Shown piece after piece: positions 1 to 9,050 of a DNA stretch of 16,833 nucleotides. The position numbers and the translations under genes were made by a program. Where the stretch lies: NCBI RefSeq assembly GCF_965662675.1, contig NZ_CBFIIK010000053.1:1-16833 (forward strand). Direction: 5' to 3'. Below the pieces are notes generated by a model. The model was given only the letters and a program-made list of their open reading frames with translations. It was not told the DNA's origin and made no database searches. The stretch is from Roseicyclus sp965662675 (GTDB lineage Bacteria > Pseudomonadota > Alphaproteobacteria > Rhodobacterales > Rhodobacteraceae). Position 1 is the first letter of the stretch. Each line of letters starts with the position of its first letter.

Positions 1-1505
<1,505 letters not shown>

Positions 1506-1559
1506 GCCTACCCAGGTTGATCAAAACAGGTCATACAGACCCACATCAAAACGCTGACT

Positions 1560-1576
1560 TGCAAGAAAAATGCCAA
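1560..1576 (-). promoter_or_regulatory. Sigma-54 (-24/-12) promoter of fliK
   Basis: The minus strand reads TTGGCATTTTTCTTGCA, with GG at 1574-1573 and GC at 1562-1561 separated by exactly 10 bases, against the consensus TGGCACG-N4-TTGCW. The predicted start of transcription is near 1549, about 44 bases before the fliK ATG. Its -24 element is also the 3' arm of the terminator hairpin that follows fliJ. Confidence 0.75.
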
Positions 1577-1592
1577 GCGACATGGGCTTGGC
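1566..1592 (-). terminator. Intrinsic terminator after fliJ, overlapping the fliK promoter
   Basis: On the minus strand, right after the fliJ stop codon, a 7-bp perfect stem (GCCAAGC at 1592-1586 pairing with GCTTGGC at 1578-1572) encloses a 7-base loop and is followed by ATTTTT. The stem is short and the T tract is only five bases, so termination may be partial, but placement immediately after the last gene of the operon is right. Confidence 0.65.
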
Positions 1593-1593
1593 C

Positions 1594-2013
1594 CTAGTTT
1601 TTCGGCTTTGCCCCACGCGGGGGCATCTGGCCTTCAGCACGGTTTTCGCGGCTTTCGATTTCACTTCGCCGCGCCATGACGCGACGTTCTTCCAGGATGG
1701 TTTCACGGTTCTTATGGCGCATGAGCGCCGCGCGCGCCTGCACCAATTCGGTCGTCAAAAAGGCGCTGCGGTTGTCGAGCAGTTCGAGTTGTTCTTGCAT
1801 CTGACGCCCATACCACGCCCGAGAGCGCAATGCAGAGGGCGCCATCGGCTCATCAAGTGGCGTGTTGACCGCGATGAGCCCGGTCAATTTCTCCTGTACC
1901 GCCTGCGCACGTCCGATCTCGCCGGACAATTCGCCAACGGCCCTTGCCTGACGTCGCGCCCGCAGCGCCTCGCGCAGTTTCATCAAGCTGATCAGGCGCT
2001 CGGAACGCGACAT
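1594..2013 (-). CDS. fliJ: Flagellar export protein FliJ
   Basis: This 139-residue protein is highly charged and almost entirely helical, with regular Leu/Ala/Arg spacing typical of a two-helix coiled coil, and has the length usual for FliJ. FliJ is the central stalk-like subunit of the flagellar type III export ATPase; it contacts the FliI hexamer and escorts unloaded chaperones. There is no strong sequence motif to rely on, so the call uses coiled-coil character and its place directly after fliI (seven bases between the fliI stop and this ATG, with a GGGGGA ribosome-binding stretch inside the end of fliI). The tail is basic (ends PPRGAKPKN). It is the last gene before the terminator. Confidence 0.8.
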   Translation of the reverse strand: MSRSERLISLMKLREALRARRQARAVGELSGEIGRAQAVQEKLTGLIAVNTPLDEPMAPSALRSRAWYGRQMQEQLELLDNRSAFLTTELVQARAALMRHKNRETILEERRVMARRSEIESRENRAEGQMPPRGAKPKN

Positions 2014-2020
2014 GGCACGA

Positions 2021-3349
2021 TCATTCCCCCATCATCGCAATCAAGCTCTTCTGGCTGTCGGCAAAGCGCGCCGGCTCGTTCGGGGCCTGTTTGATGAAAC
2101 CCGTGAGATTGGGCCAAAGCGACACGGCGAGATCCAAATCCGGGTCTTGGCCCGATTGGTAGCCACCCATCAGCATAAGGTCGCGATTTTCGAGATAAAG
2201 CGACACGAGCCTGCGGAACCGCATGGCGGCGGCCTGTTGGCGCGGGGGGGTGATGTCGGACATCACCCGGCTGACCGAAGCCGTGATATCGACCGCCGGG
2301 TAAATGCCCAGCTGGGTCTGGCGGCGCGAAAGAACGATATGGCCGTCAAGAATGGCGCGCGCGGTATCGACCACGGGGTCATTTGTGGTGTCATCGCCAT
2401 CGGCAAGAACGGTGTAGAAGGCGGTAATCGCGCCCTCGCCCTCGGCCCCGGTACCGGAGCGTTCGACCAAGGCGGGGATCAGCGACACGACCGACGGCGG
2501 ATAGCCCTTGACCGTTGGCTGTTCACCCAAGGCAAGACCGACCTCGCGGCGGGCATGGGCCACGCGCGTCAGGCTGTCCATGATCAACAAGACCTCTTTG
2601 CCCTGCGCGCGGAAATACTCGGCAATGGCGGTGGCACGATGCGCGCCCCTGATACGGAGCAACGCCGAACGGTCGGCAGGCACGGCCACGACGACGACCT
2701 TGCGGCGCGCATCGCCGCCCATCACCTGTTCGACCATGGCACCCACTTCGCGACCGCGCTCGCCGATGAGCGCCATGACGATCACTTCGGCCTCGGAAAA
2801 GCGGGTCATCATCGACAGCAAAACCGATTTGCCGACACCCGAGCCCGCGATGATCCCCAGACGCTGGCCACGCCCGACCGACAAAAGCGCATTGACCACC
2901 CGCACGCCCACATCGAGGGGTTGGGCCACGGGTTTACGCGCAAGCGGGTTCAGGGGCCGGCCCATCAGGGGCCAGCTATCATCCAGAACGAGCGGTCCCA
3001 GCGTGTCGAGCGGATTGCCCTGCGCATCGATCACGCGGCCCAGCAGTTCGGGGCCGACCTTGATCCGGTTGTCGACCTCGATCGCCGTCACCCGCGCCCC
3101 GATCTCGACGCGGGCATCAAGATCGTAAAGGAACAAAAGGTTCCGCCCATCTCGCAGGCCGATGACCTCGGCCTGGGCGACTTCATGGCCGGTGGTCTCG
3201 ACCTGACAGACAGCGCCAACCAGAACGGGAAACCCGTCACATTCAAGGATCTGACCGTCGAAGCGCGTCACGCGGCCAGAGGCCATAAGGCGGCGCTGGC
3301 CGGGCAGCGCGGCAAGATCGGCGCTTACCTTCTCGAGGATGGTGTTCAT
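2021..3349 (-). CDS. fliI: Flagellum-specific ATPase FliI
   Basis: This 442-residue protein has the F1-beta/FliI fold signatures: a Walker A loop GSGVGKS at about residues 169-175, ALIGERGREV at 193-202, a Walker B strand VLLIMD at 253-258, and GYPPSVVSLIPALVERSG just after residue 281. It is the hexameric ATPase of the flagellar type III export apparatus on the cytoplasmic face of the basal body, regulated by FliH and stimulated by FliJ. Length is normal for the family. The ATG overlaps the fliH stop codon by the ATGA arrangement at 3346-3349, indicating translational coupling. The loop LALGEQPTVKG carries Gln where many relatives have Pro after Glu, a small variation. A 642-codon opposite-strand frame across this gene is not considered real. 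Confidence 0.96.
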   Translation of the reverse strand: MNTILEKVSADLAALPGQRRLMASGRVTRFDGQILECDGFPVLVGAVCQVETTGHEVAQAEVIGLRDGRNLLFLYDLDARVEIGARVTAIEVDNRIKVGPELLGRVIDAQGNPLDTLGPLVLDDSWPLMGRPLNPLARKPVAQPLDVGVRVVNALLSVGRGQRLGIIAGSGVGKSVLLSMMTRFSEAEVIVMALIGERGREVGAMVEQVMGGDARRKVVVVAVPADRSALLRIRGAHRATAIAEYFRAQGKEVLLIMDSLTRVAHARREVGLALGEQPTVKGYPPSVVSLIPALVERSGTGAEGEGAITAFYTVLADGDDTTNDPVVDTARAILDGHIVLSRRQTQLGIYPAVDITASVSRVMSDITPPRQQAAAMRFRRLVSLYLENRDLMLMGGYQSGQDPDLDLAVSLWPNLTGFIKQAPNEPARFADSQKSLIAMMGE

Positions 3350-4374
3350 GCCTCGTCCGCCTTTGGCTTGGCGGCGGAGCGCGCTTTTTTGCGCGCAGCA
3401 GGTTGGCCAAGAATGCGATCCGAAAGTCGCAAGCCGTCGACCACGAGATCGACATCCCCGCGCGACAACTCGACCGAGGTGACGATGCGCATGGAAGCAA
3501 GGCTATCGGAGCTCGCGATCAAGGCCTCGATCGCGGCCAGGTCATCGGGATGCAGACGCAAGATCGGCTGGCTTGCTTGGGCATGGATACGGTCGGCCAA
3601 TGCCTCGATCCGTTCAAGGAATGCGTCGGGCATCGTGTCGATCTCAAGGCCAGCGCGTTCCGAGGCAAGCCGCAAGACAGCCTCGGCGATATCGGCGCGC
3701 AAGCCCGCCAATGCATCGGCCGCGGGATGCGAAAGCGCCTGCGCGACCGCCTCGAGCACTTGGGTCGCCATGCTCAAACCGTCGCGCAGCTCTGCTTCGG
3801 CCTCGGCACGGCCAGCTGAAAAAGCTTCGGCGCGGACCTGCTCGAGTGTGCCCGGATCGATCGAGGGGCCGGTATCGGCCGCGATCGCAGGCTCATCCGT
3901 CGTTGATAGCGCCGCGAACTCCTGCCCAGTGGCGTCTTGATCGGCCCATACCATGCCATCTTCATCGTCACCATCATCAGCCATCAGACCCTCGGCTGTG
4001 CCGGAAGGCAATTGACGCGTTCCGGCAGGCGTATTGCGCGCTTGCACGGCGAAATCGCCCTCATCTTCGGGTAGCACGGCCTGATATGTGCCGTCGTCAT
4101 CCTCGGCGGGATGCGCGGGTGCCTTGACGGAATTATTCGGCGCATCGGGCATAGGCACATCTGCGCGCGCTGCCGCCTTGTCGGCTTCGCGCTGCTTTTG
4201 GGCAAGCTCCAACAGGCTTTTCGGACGAAAGGCATCGGTCTTGCCCTGCGGCACCGCCTGCGAGGGGCGATAGGTCTCGGTACGCGCCGCCGCGATCAGC
4301 CGCGTGATCTCGGTCTCGTCGAGAGGCGCCGTGTCTGACAGGGTAGCCTCGGGGCTGGTTGGGCTCGGGTTCAT
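3346..4374 (-). CDS. fliH: Flagellar assembly protein FliH (export ATPase regulator)
   Basis: This is a 342-residue protein. The first ~190 residues are acidic, rich in Asp, Glu, Ala and Pro, and probably disordered. The C-terminal half (about residues 195-320) is a helical domain of FliH type, including LRLHPDDLAAIEALI and then SRGDVDLVVDGLRLSDRILGQ, matching the family pattern of a HPDD-like motif followed by a Gly-Asp strand. FliH forms a dimeric stator that binds FliI and docks it to the export gate and C-ring. A short basic tail (RKKARSAAKPK) follows. The gene starts three bases after the fliG stop codon and overlaps fliI by ATGA, so it sits inside a tightly coupled operon. N-terminal length is variable in this family. 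Confidence 0.88.
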   Translation of the reverse strand: MNPSPTSPEATLSDTAPLDETEITRLIAAARTETYRPSQAVPQGKTDAFRPKSLLELAQKQREADKAAARADVPMPDAPNNSVKAPAHPAEDDDGTYQAVLPEDEGDFAVQARNTPAGTRQLPSGTAEGLMADDGDDEDGMVWADQDATGQEFAALSTTDEPAIAADTGPSIDPGTLEQVRAEAFSAGRAEAEAELRDGLSMATQVLEAVAQALSHPAADALAGLRADIAEAVLRLASERAGLEIDTMPDAFLERIEALADRIHAQASQPILRLHPDDLAAIEALIASSDSLASMRIVTSVELSRGDVDLVVDGLRLSDRILGQPAARKKARSAAKPKADEA

Positions 4375-4377
4375 GGC

Positions 4378-5418
4378 TTAGACCATCTCGTCGCCGCCGC
4401 GCCCGGCCAAAACGATCGAACCATCATCCGACATCTTGCGCGCGACATCGATGATCTGCTTTTGCGCCTCTTGCACCTCGGTGAGACGGACAGGGCCGAG
4501 CGCTTCCATTTCATCCTTGATATTGGCAGCCGCACGGGTGGACATGCATCCAAACAGCTTTTCGCGTAGCAACTCGTCTGCGCCTTTGAGGGCCAGCACC
4601 AGCACATCGGTATCGACCGAGCGCAACAAGGTCTGAAGCGAGCGCTCATCGGACATCACAAGGTTGTCAAAGACGAACATGTTGTCCTGAATGGCTGTCA
4701 TCAGGTTCTTGTCGGCCTTCTTGATCTCTTTCATGATCCGCTGTTCCATCGCGGTCTTGGTGAAGTTCATGATCTTGGCCGCCGCCTTGACGCCGCCGAT
4801 TTGCGAAGCGCGCAGGGTGGTGTTGGCCTTGAACTTGAGCTGCATCACCCGCTCAAGCTCGCGCACGGCATCGGGCTGCACGGTTTCGAGCGTGGCGATC
4901 CGGCCGACGACCTCGGGCTGCAGATCATGGGGCAAAAGCCCCAGAACATCGGCGGCCAGACCGTAATCGAGATAAGAGATGATCAGCGCGACGATCTGCG
5001 GATGTTCATCCATGATCAATTCGGCAATGGCGCGCGCATCCATCCAGTCGAGAATATCGATCGGCCGCTCGGACGAGGCGGGGGTAATGCGGCTGAGCAC
5101 CGACTGCGCCTTGTCCCCGCCCAGCGCCTTGGTCAGCACGTTGCGAATGTAGTTGCCCGCGCCCAGACCGATGCTTGTCTGTTGCTTGATGATGGCCAGA
5201 AACTCGTCGAGCACGAAGTTGACCGTCTCTTGATCGACGCCTTGCACCGAGTACATCGCCGCCCCTAGGTGCTGCAACTCACGCGGAGAAAGGTTCTTGA
5301 GGATCTCGGCGGCCTCGTCTTCGCCCAAGAGCATCATCAAGATCGCCGATTTCTGCGTACCCGTCAGGGTATCGAAAAGACGATCCTCTTCTTCGGCGGG
5401 TGTGGCGGCTTCGGGCAT
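4378..5418 (-). CDS. fliG: Flagellar motor switch protein FliG
   Basis: This 346-residue protein shows all three FliG domains. The N-terminal part binds FliF (KSAILMMLLGEDEAAEILKNL near residues 23-43), the middle domain carries the EHPQ motif at 138-141 that contacts FliM, and the C-terminal domain carries the charged torque helix with LALKGADELLREKLFGCMSTRAA and GPVRLTEVQ, preserving the key Arg and acidic residues that interact with the stator. FliG is the rotor part of the cytoplasmic C-ring and sets torque and direction. A GGGGA ribosome-binding stretch lies about nine bases before the ATG. It lies 54 bases after fliF and three bases before fliH. Confidence 0.97.
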   Translation of the reverse strand: MPEAATPAEEEDRLFDTLTGTQKSAILMMLLGEDEAAEILKNLSPRELQHLGAAMYSVQGVDQETVNFVLDEFLAIIKQQTSIGLGAGNYIRNVLTKALGGDKAQSVLSRITPASSERPIDILDWMDARAIAELIMDEHPQIVALIISYLDYGLAADVLGLLPHDLQPEVVGRIATLETVQPDAVRELERVMQLKFKANTTLRASQIGGVKAAAKIMNFTKTAMEQRIMKEIKKADKNLMTAIQDNMFVFDNLVMSDERSLQTLLRSVDTDVLVLALKGADELLREKLFGCMSTRAAANIKDEMEALGPVRLTEVQEAQKQIIDVARKMSDDGSIVLAGRGGDEMV

Positions 5419-5472
5419 TTGGTTCGTTCCCCTGATGTCAATGGATCGGCAGGCAGGCCCCGGCTTGGGCGA

Positions 5473-7209
5473 TCAGGCCTTTTGATCCAATTCCTTCTTC
5501 ATCATCTGCTTGAACACGTTCGACACGCGGCCGGCCTCGTCGCCGACGATCATACGAATGATGGCGACTTTGTCGTCGTAGGTATTCGCGGTATCGAGCA
5601 TCTCCAAAGAGATATTGGACTTCTTCGGTTTGAGCTTGGCCTTGATGTCTTCCAGCGTTTCGCCGTCGCCGACCTCGACCGATTCCAACGCCTCGGCCTC
5701 TTCCTCGGTCAAGCCGCCATTCCCCATCGCGCCACCACCAGAAGGCACAAGCACACGGTTGAGAAGCGGGCGGATAACCCCAAGTGTAATGACGGCAAGC
5801 AACATGACGGTCACGAACTGCTTGGCAAGCTGCTCGATCCAGTCGGTCTGGAACCACGAGACCGAAACACCTTCGAGGGTCGAGACAAAGGGCTTGGCGG
5901 TGACGGTCAGCGTATCGCCGCGCGCGGGGTTCAAGCCAATGGCACTGCTGACCAGCCGTTCGATATCGGCCATGGCCTCGGGCGACATGTTTTCCGGCCG
6001 CTCGAGCCCGGTTTCGGCGTCGATCACCATCTGGGTGCGCAACAGCAAGGCCGCGTCGATCTTAATGATCCGGTTCGAAGGCGCCATTGTGGTCGAGACC
6101 CTGCGGCTGACCTCGTAATTCCGCAACTCGCTGCTGGAACGGTTTTCGGTCTGGGACGATCCGCCCGCGGCGGCCGCCAAGCCATCGGTGATCTCGCCTT
6201 CGGTCGGTGCAGTGTTCGAGGTGGCACCGGGCACGCCACGCGCCTCGCTATTGGCGCCGACATCGAGGGTGTTTTGCTCGCTGCGCAGCGCTGTCCCCTC
6301 GGGGTCGACGCGCTCTTCGGTGACTTCGCTCCGGGTGAAATCGATCTCGATATTGACCTGTGCATTCACATTGCCGGGGCCGACGATCGGGGTAACAAGC
6401 GACTCGATCCGTGAGCGATAGATACCTTCCAGCCGCATCCGGTGTTGCAGGTTGGTATCCGACAAGATCGACGCCGGATCATCGAGCGATTTCGACAAGA
6501 GCCGCCCCGACTGGTCGATGACGGTCACATTCTCGCGCGCCATGCCGGCCACCGAGGTCGAGACAAGGTTCACGATCGCCTCGACCTGACCCTCATCCAG
6601 CCTGCGGCCAGAGGCCAGCTGCAAAAAGACCGAAGCGGTCGGCGGTTCTTGGTGGCGCACGAAGGCCGAGCGTTCGGGTAACGCAAGATGCACCCGCGCC
6701 GACTGAACAGCCGAGATTTCGTTGATCGAGCGGGCAAGTTCGACCTCTTGCGCTTGCTTGAGGCGCACCATTTCAACCGAGCGCGACACGCCCATCGGGA
6801 TGTCATTGAGCGCGGCATAGCCTTCGGGCGCCGAGCTGGGCAAGCCCTGGGCCGCAAGGCTCATCCGCGAGCGGTGGTAATCGCCGACCGGTACCAGCAC
6901 ATCGCCGGTTGCCGGATCGAGGCTGACACCGATGCCGGCATTGGTCAGCGCATCCACGACATTGGCCTTGTCCGCCTCGGACAACGAAGCATAAAGCGTC
7001 GTGCGCGCGGGTTCACGCATGTAAAGATAGGCTGCCAAACCCAGCACCACCGCAAGCGCCGCGATGATCGTGGGCAAGGCGCGCTGAAAACTCGGCTGCG
7101 CCGTGACGCTGCGCAAGCTTGCCAGCATATTGCCGCCCGACGGCACCAATGCAGAGCCACGCAGGGCGGCATCTTGGGTCATCTGGGTGCGTGTTGTTGT
7201 CTCTGCCAT
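5473..7209 (-). CDS. fliF: Flagellar MS-ring protein FliF
   Basis: This protein of about 578 residues has the FliF layout: a cytoplasmic N-terminal tail, a first membrane helix (PTIIAALAVVLGLAAYLYM, around residue 50), a large periplasmic ring-building region beginning with the lipoprotein/FliF-like segment TTLYASLSEADKANVVDAL, a second membrane helix (FVTVMLLAVITLGVI, around residue 445), and a C-terminal FliG-binding tail ending YDDKVAIIRMIVGDEAGRVSNVFKQMM. It forms the membrane ring on which rotor and export gate are built. I chose the ATG at 7209 (MAETTT). A TTG at 7215, two codons earlier, has a better-spaced AGGA and cannot be excluded. It lies 40 bases after fliE. Confidence 0.96.
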   Translation of the reverse strand: MAETTTRTQMTQDAALRGSALVPSGGNMLASLRSVTAQPSFQRALPTIIAALAVVLGLAAYLYMREPARTTLYASLSEADKANVVDALTNAGIGVSLDPATGDVLVPVGDYHRSRMSLAAQGLPSSAPEGYAALNDIPMGVSRSVEMVRLKQAQEVELARSINEISAVQSARVHLALPERSAFVRHQEPPTASVFLQLASGRRLDEGQVEAIVNLVSTSVAGMARENVTVIDQSGRLLSKSLDDPASILSDTNLQHRMRLEGIYRSRIESLVTPIVGPGNVNAQVNIEIDFTRSEVTEERVDPEGTALRSEQNTLDVGANSEARGVPGATSNTAPTEGEITDGLAAAAGGSSQTENRSSSELRNYEVSRRVSTTMAPSNRIIKIDAALLLRTQMVIDAETGLERPENMSPEAMADIERLVSSAIGLNPARGDTLTVTAKPFVSTLEGVSVSWFQTDWIEQLAKQFVTVMLLAVITLGVIRPLLNRVLVPSGGGAMGNGGLTEEEAEALESVEVGDGETLEDIKAKLKPKKSNISLEMLDTANTYDDKVAIIRMIVGDEAGRVSNVFKQMMKKELDQKA

Positions 7210-7249
7210 GCTCAATACCGTTCCTGATGGTCGCCTGTGCCGCTATGCG

Positions 7250-7564
7250 TCAAACGGGCATGTTCATGATGTCTTTGTAGGCACTCAGCGCCTTGTTCCG
7301 GACGTTGAGGGTCAGCTGGAAGCCAAGCGACGAGACCTGTTGGGCGATCATGACCTTCGCGAGGTTCTGCTCGGTGCCCGCTTCGAAAGACTTTGCCAGC
7401 GCGGATGCGTCGTTTTGTGCCGAAGCCACGGATTTCAGCCCGTCGGCCAGCCTTTGCGAGAATTCCGGACCGGATGCCTTCGGCGCGAGCGCCTCCTGCG
7501 ATTTGGCCAAAGACCGCAGATGGGTCTGATCGACCTGATACTTGAGCCCGCCGATATTGGTCAT
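7250..7564 (-). CDS. fliE: Flagellar hook-basal body protein FliE
   Basis: This 104-residue protein has the typical FliE length and C-terminal pattern: FEAGTEQNLAKVMIAQQVSSLGFQ followed by LTLNVRNKALSAYKDIMNMPV, where the Val-Arg-Asn-Lys and Tyr-x-(D/E)-Ile-Met-x-Met-Pro-Val ending is diagnostic. FliE joins the MS ring and export gate to the proximal rod and is among the first exported subunits. Its ATG overlaps the stop of the upstream activator gene (ATGA at 7561-7564), so its translation is probably coupled to that of the regulator. Confidence 0.95.
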   Translation of the reverse strand: MTNIGGLKYQVDQTHLRSLAKSQEALAPKASGPEFSQRLADGLKSVASAQNDASALAKSFEAGTEQNLAKVMIAQQVSSLGFQLTLNVRNKALSAYKDIMNMPV

Positions 7565-8739
7565 GCCACCTTCTCCTTGCCGCTTGCCGACAGGGTATGG
7601 CGCGCCAGCCAGTCAGGGCGCATCTGAAGCGAGCGGCCGGTATCGAGGATGATGTCGGCCGGGGTGATGCAGCCATTCGCATGCAACACCAAACCCCGCT
7701 GGATGACGTTTTCCAGTTCGCGCACATTTCCCGGCCAGTCATGGCGTTCCAGCACATCGACGGCCTCTTGCGTCATCCATGGAATGGATGCGCCCGCTTC
7801 GGCATGTCGGCGCAAAAGCCCGACCGCAAGCGGCAAGATATCCTGGGGCCGATCGCGCAACGGCAGGGTTTCCAGCGGAAAGACATTCAGCCGGTAGAAC
7901 AGATCTTCGCGAAAGCTGTTGCGGCGGACTTCCTCGGCCATGTCACGGTTGGTCGTCGCGATCACGCGCACATCGACGGCGACCTCTTTTTGCACGCCCA
8001 GCGGCGTCACGCAGCGTTCTTGCAAGACGCGCAGCAGCTTCGATTGCAGCCCGATCGGCATCTCCGAGATTTCGTCCAGCAAAAGCGTCCCGCCATCGGC
8101 CGCGCGGAACAGACCCTTGTTGGCCACCGATGCACCGGTGAACGCGCCCTTCTCATGGCCGAACATCATCGCTTCGAGCATGTTCTCGGGGATCGCCGCG
8201 CAATTGATCGCGACAAAGGGCTTGTCCGCACGCGGCGAGCGGGCATGGATGAAACGCGCCATGACCTCTTTTCCGGTGCCGGTCGGCCCATTGATCAATA
8301 CCGTCACATCCGCCTGCGCGACACGGCTTGCCACCGCTGTCAGCTGCATGCTTGCCGGATCGGCCGCGATCATCGAAGACAAACCAAAGCACAGGATTTC
8401 CGCGGCAATCGCTTGTCCATACGCGCCCTGCGCTTCGTTTTCGCGCAAGGCGAGGCGCTGTAGCTTGCCCTCCAACTCCTCGCGGATCGTGAAGGCCTCG
8501 GCGGCCTCGTCGATCACGACGACACGCATCGGGCGCAGGCCGCGGGCCCGCTCAAGCATTTTCTGCGATCCACCCAAGCCAGCTTCGGCAGCGGCGGACA
8601 TCACGATGATCGGCGACTTCTCGGCGGGCTCGGAGGGCCAACCTTGAACAAGCTGCACCGCGATGCCCCGCCGACGGATCAGTTCCGCAAGGGCTTGCGC
8701 ACCCACGAAATCCGTTTGGTCCAAGATAATTCTGGTCAC
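7561..8739 (-). CDS. fleT: Sigma-54-dependent flagellar activator, FleT-like, without DNA-binding domain
   Basis: This 392-residue enhancer-binding-type protein has a degenerate N-terminal receiver-like region (about 1-125) without a clear phosphoacceptor, then a full sigma-54 AAA+ domain: Walker A GPTGTGKE at 151-158, the sigma-54-contacting GAFTGA loop at 198-203, Walker B LLLDEI at 219-224, FREDLFYRLNVFPL near 276-288 with the arginine fingers, and WPGNVREL at 335-342. After that only about 50 residues remain and no Fis-type helix-turn-helix is visible. In R. sphaeroides FleT is, to my knowledge, also an activator lacking this domain that works with FleQ and is encoded just before fliE. 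The GTG at 8739 is chosen because GGAAGGGG precedes it and because the predicted transcript begins near 8774, which rules out the TTG at 8778. It overlaps fliE by ATGA. Confidence 0.85.
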   Translation of the reverse strand: MTRIILDQTDFVGAQALAELIRRRGIAVQLVQGWPSEPAEKSPIIVMSAAAEAGLGGSQKMLERARGLRPMRVVVIDEAAEAFTIREELEGKLQRLALRENEAQGAYGQAIAAEILCFGLSSMIAADPASMQLTAVASRVAQADVTVLINGPTGTGKEVMARFIHARSPRADKPFVAINCAAIPENMLEAMMFGHEKGAFTGASVANKGLFRAADGGTLLLDEISEMPIGLQSKLLRVLQERCVTPLGVQKEVAVDVRVIATTNRDMAEEVRRNSFREDLFYRLNVFPLETLPLRDRPQDILPLAVGLLRRHAEAGASIPWMTQEAVDVLERHDWPGNVRELENVIQRGLVLHANGCITPADIILDTGRSLQMRPDWLARHTLSASGKEKVA

Positions 8740-8783
8740 CCCTGTCCCCTTCCGCGTTTGCGAACTCGCGCTTGGCAAGGAAG

Positions 8784-8801
8784 AGGCAAGAAGCGCGCCA
8801 A
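8784..8801 (-). promoter_or_regulatory. Sigma-54 (-24/-12) promoter of the fleT-fliEFGHIJ operon
   Basis: The minus strand reads TTTGGCGCGCTTCTTGCC, with GG at 8799-8798 and GC at 8787-8786 exactly 10 bases apart. It differs from TTGGCACG-N4-TTGCW only by G for A in the -24 block and C after TTGC. Transcription should begin near 8774, about 35 bases before the GTG start of the activator gene. Confidence 0.75.
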
Positions 8802-8815
8802 ACAGGGCGCAGCTG

Positions 8816-8871
8816 TTGGAAACTTTCCAAAAAATTCCTACAAAACATTGTTATTTATTAATTTTTTGGAA
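8816..8871. promoter_or_regulatory. Palindromic candidate activator site in the divergent intergenic region
   Basis: TTGGAAACTTTCCAA at 8816-8830 is a perfect 15-bp palindrome. The overlapping TTCCAAAAAATT at 8825-8836 recurs in inverted form as AATTTTTTGGAA at 8860-8871, a perfect 12-bp inverted repeat with a 23-bp AT-rich spacer. Three TTGGAA half-sites therefore lie between the two divergent sigma-54 promoters. The segment 8824-8868 is far more AT-rich than its surroundings. I infer a binding region for a FleQ-type activator; the protein is not shown by the sequence. Confidence 0.55.
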
Positions 8872-9001
8872 GCCATTTATCCTCGCCACATATCGCGGCA
8901 CCCTCCAGAAAACGGCCCTGTCGGAAAATTGGCACCCGCTTGCGATTGGTTTGGCCTAACCTTGGACCGAAAACTGACACATCGCGGCCCGGCGGCCCGG
9001 T

Positions 9002-9018
9002 TCGGCACGCGTCTTGCA
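9002..9018 (+). promoter_or_regulatory. Sigma-54 (-24/-12) promoter of the plus-strand genes
   Basis: The plus strand reads TCGGCACGCGTCTTGCA, with GG at 9004-9005 and GC at 9016-9017 separated by exactly 10 bases. Apart from C for T before the GG it fits the consensus TGGCACG-N4-TTGCW completely. Transcription should begin near 9029, some 22 bases before the ATG at 9051. Confidence 0.85.
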
Positions 9019-9050
9019 GATTTGACGACCACAAGACACAGGAGCAGCAC

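Noticed and set aside
2012..3940. 642-codon open frame on the plus strand
   Set aside because: It lies antisense to fliI and fliH, both certain genes, and its product has the His/Arg/Asp-rich look of an antisense shadow.
5269..6414. 381-codon plus-strand frame
   Set aside because: Antisense shadow of fliF and the start of fliG; no recognisable domain.
8929..8943. TTGGCACCCGCTTGC, resembling a further plus-strand sigma-54 promoter
   Set aside because: The GG and GC elements are 9 rather than 10 bases apart, which sigma-54 does not normally tolerate; the correctly spaced site at 9002-9018 explains the gene start.
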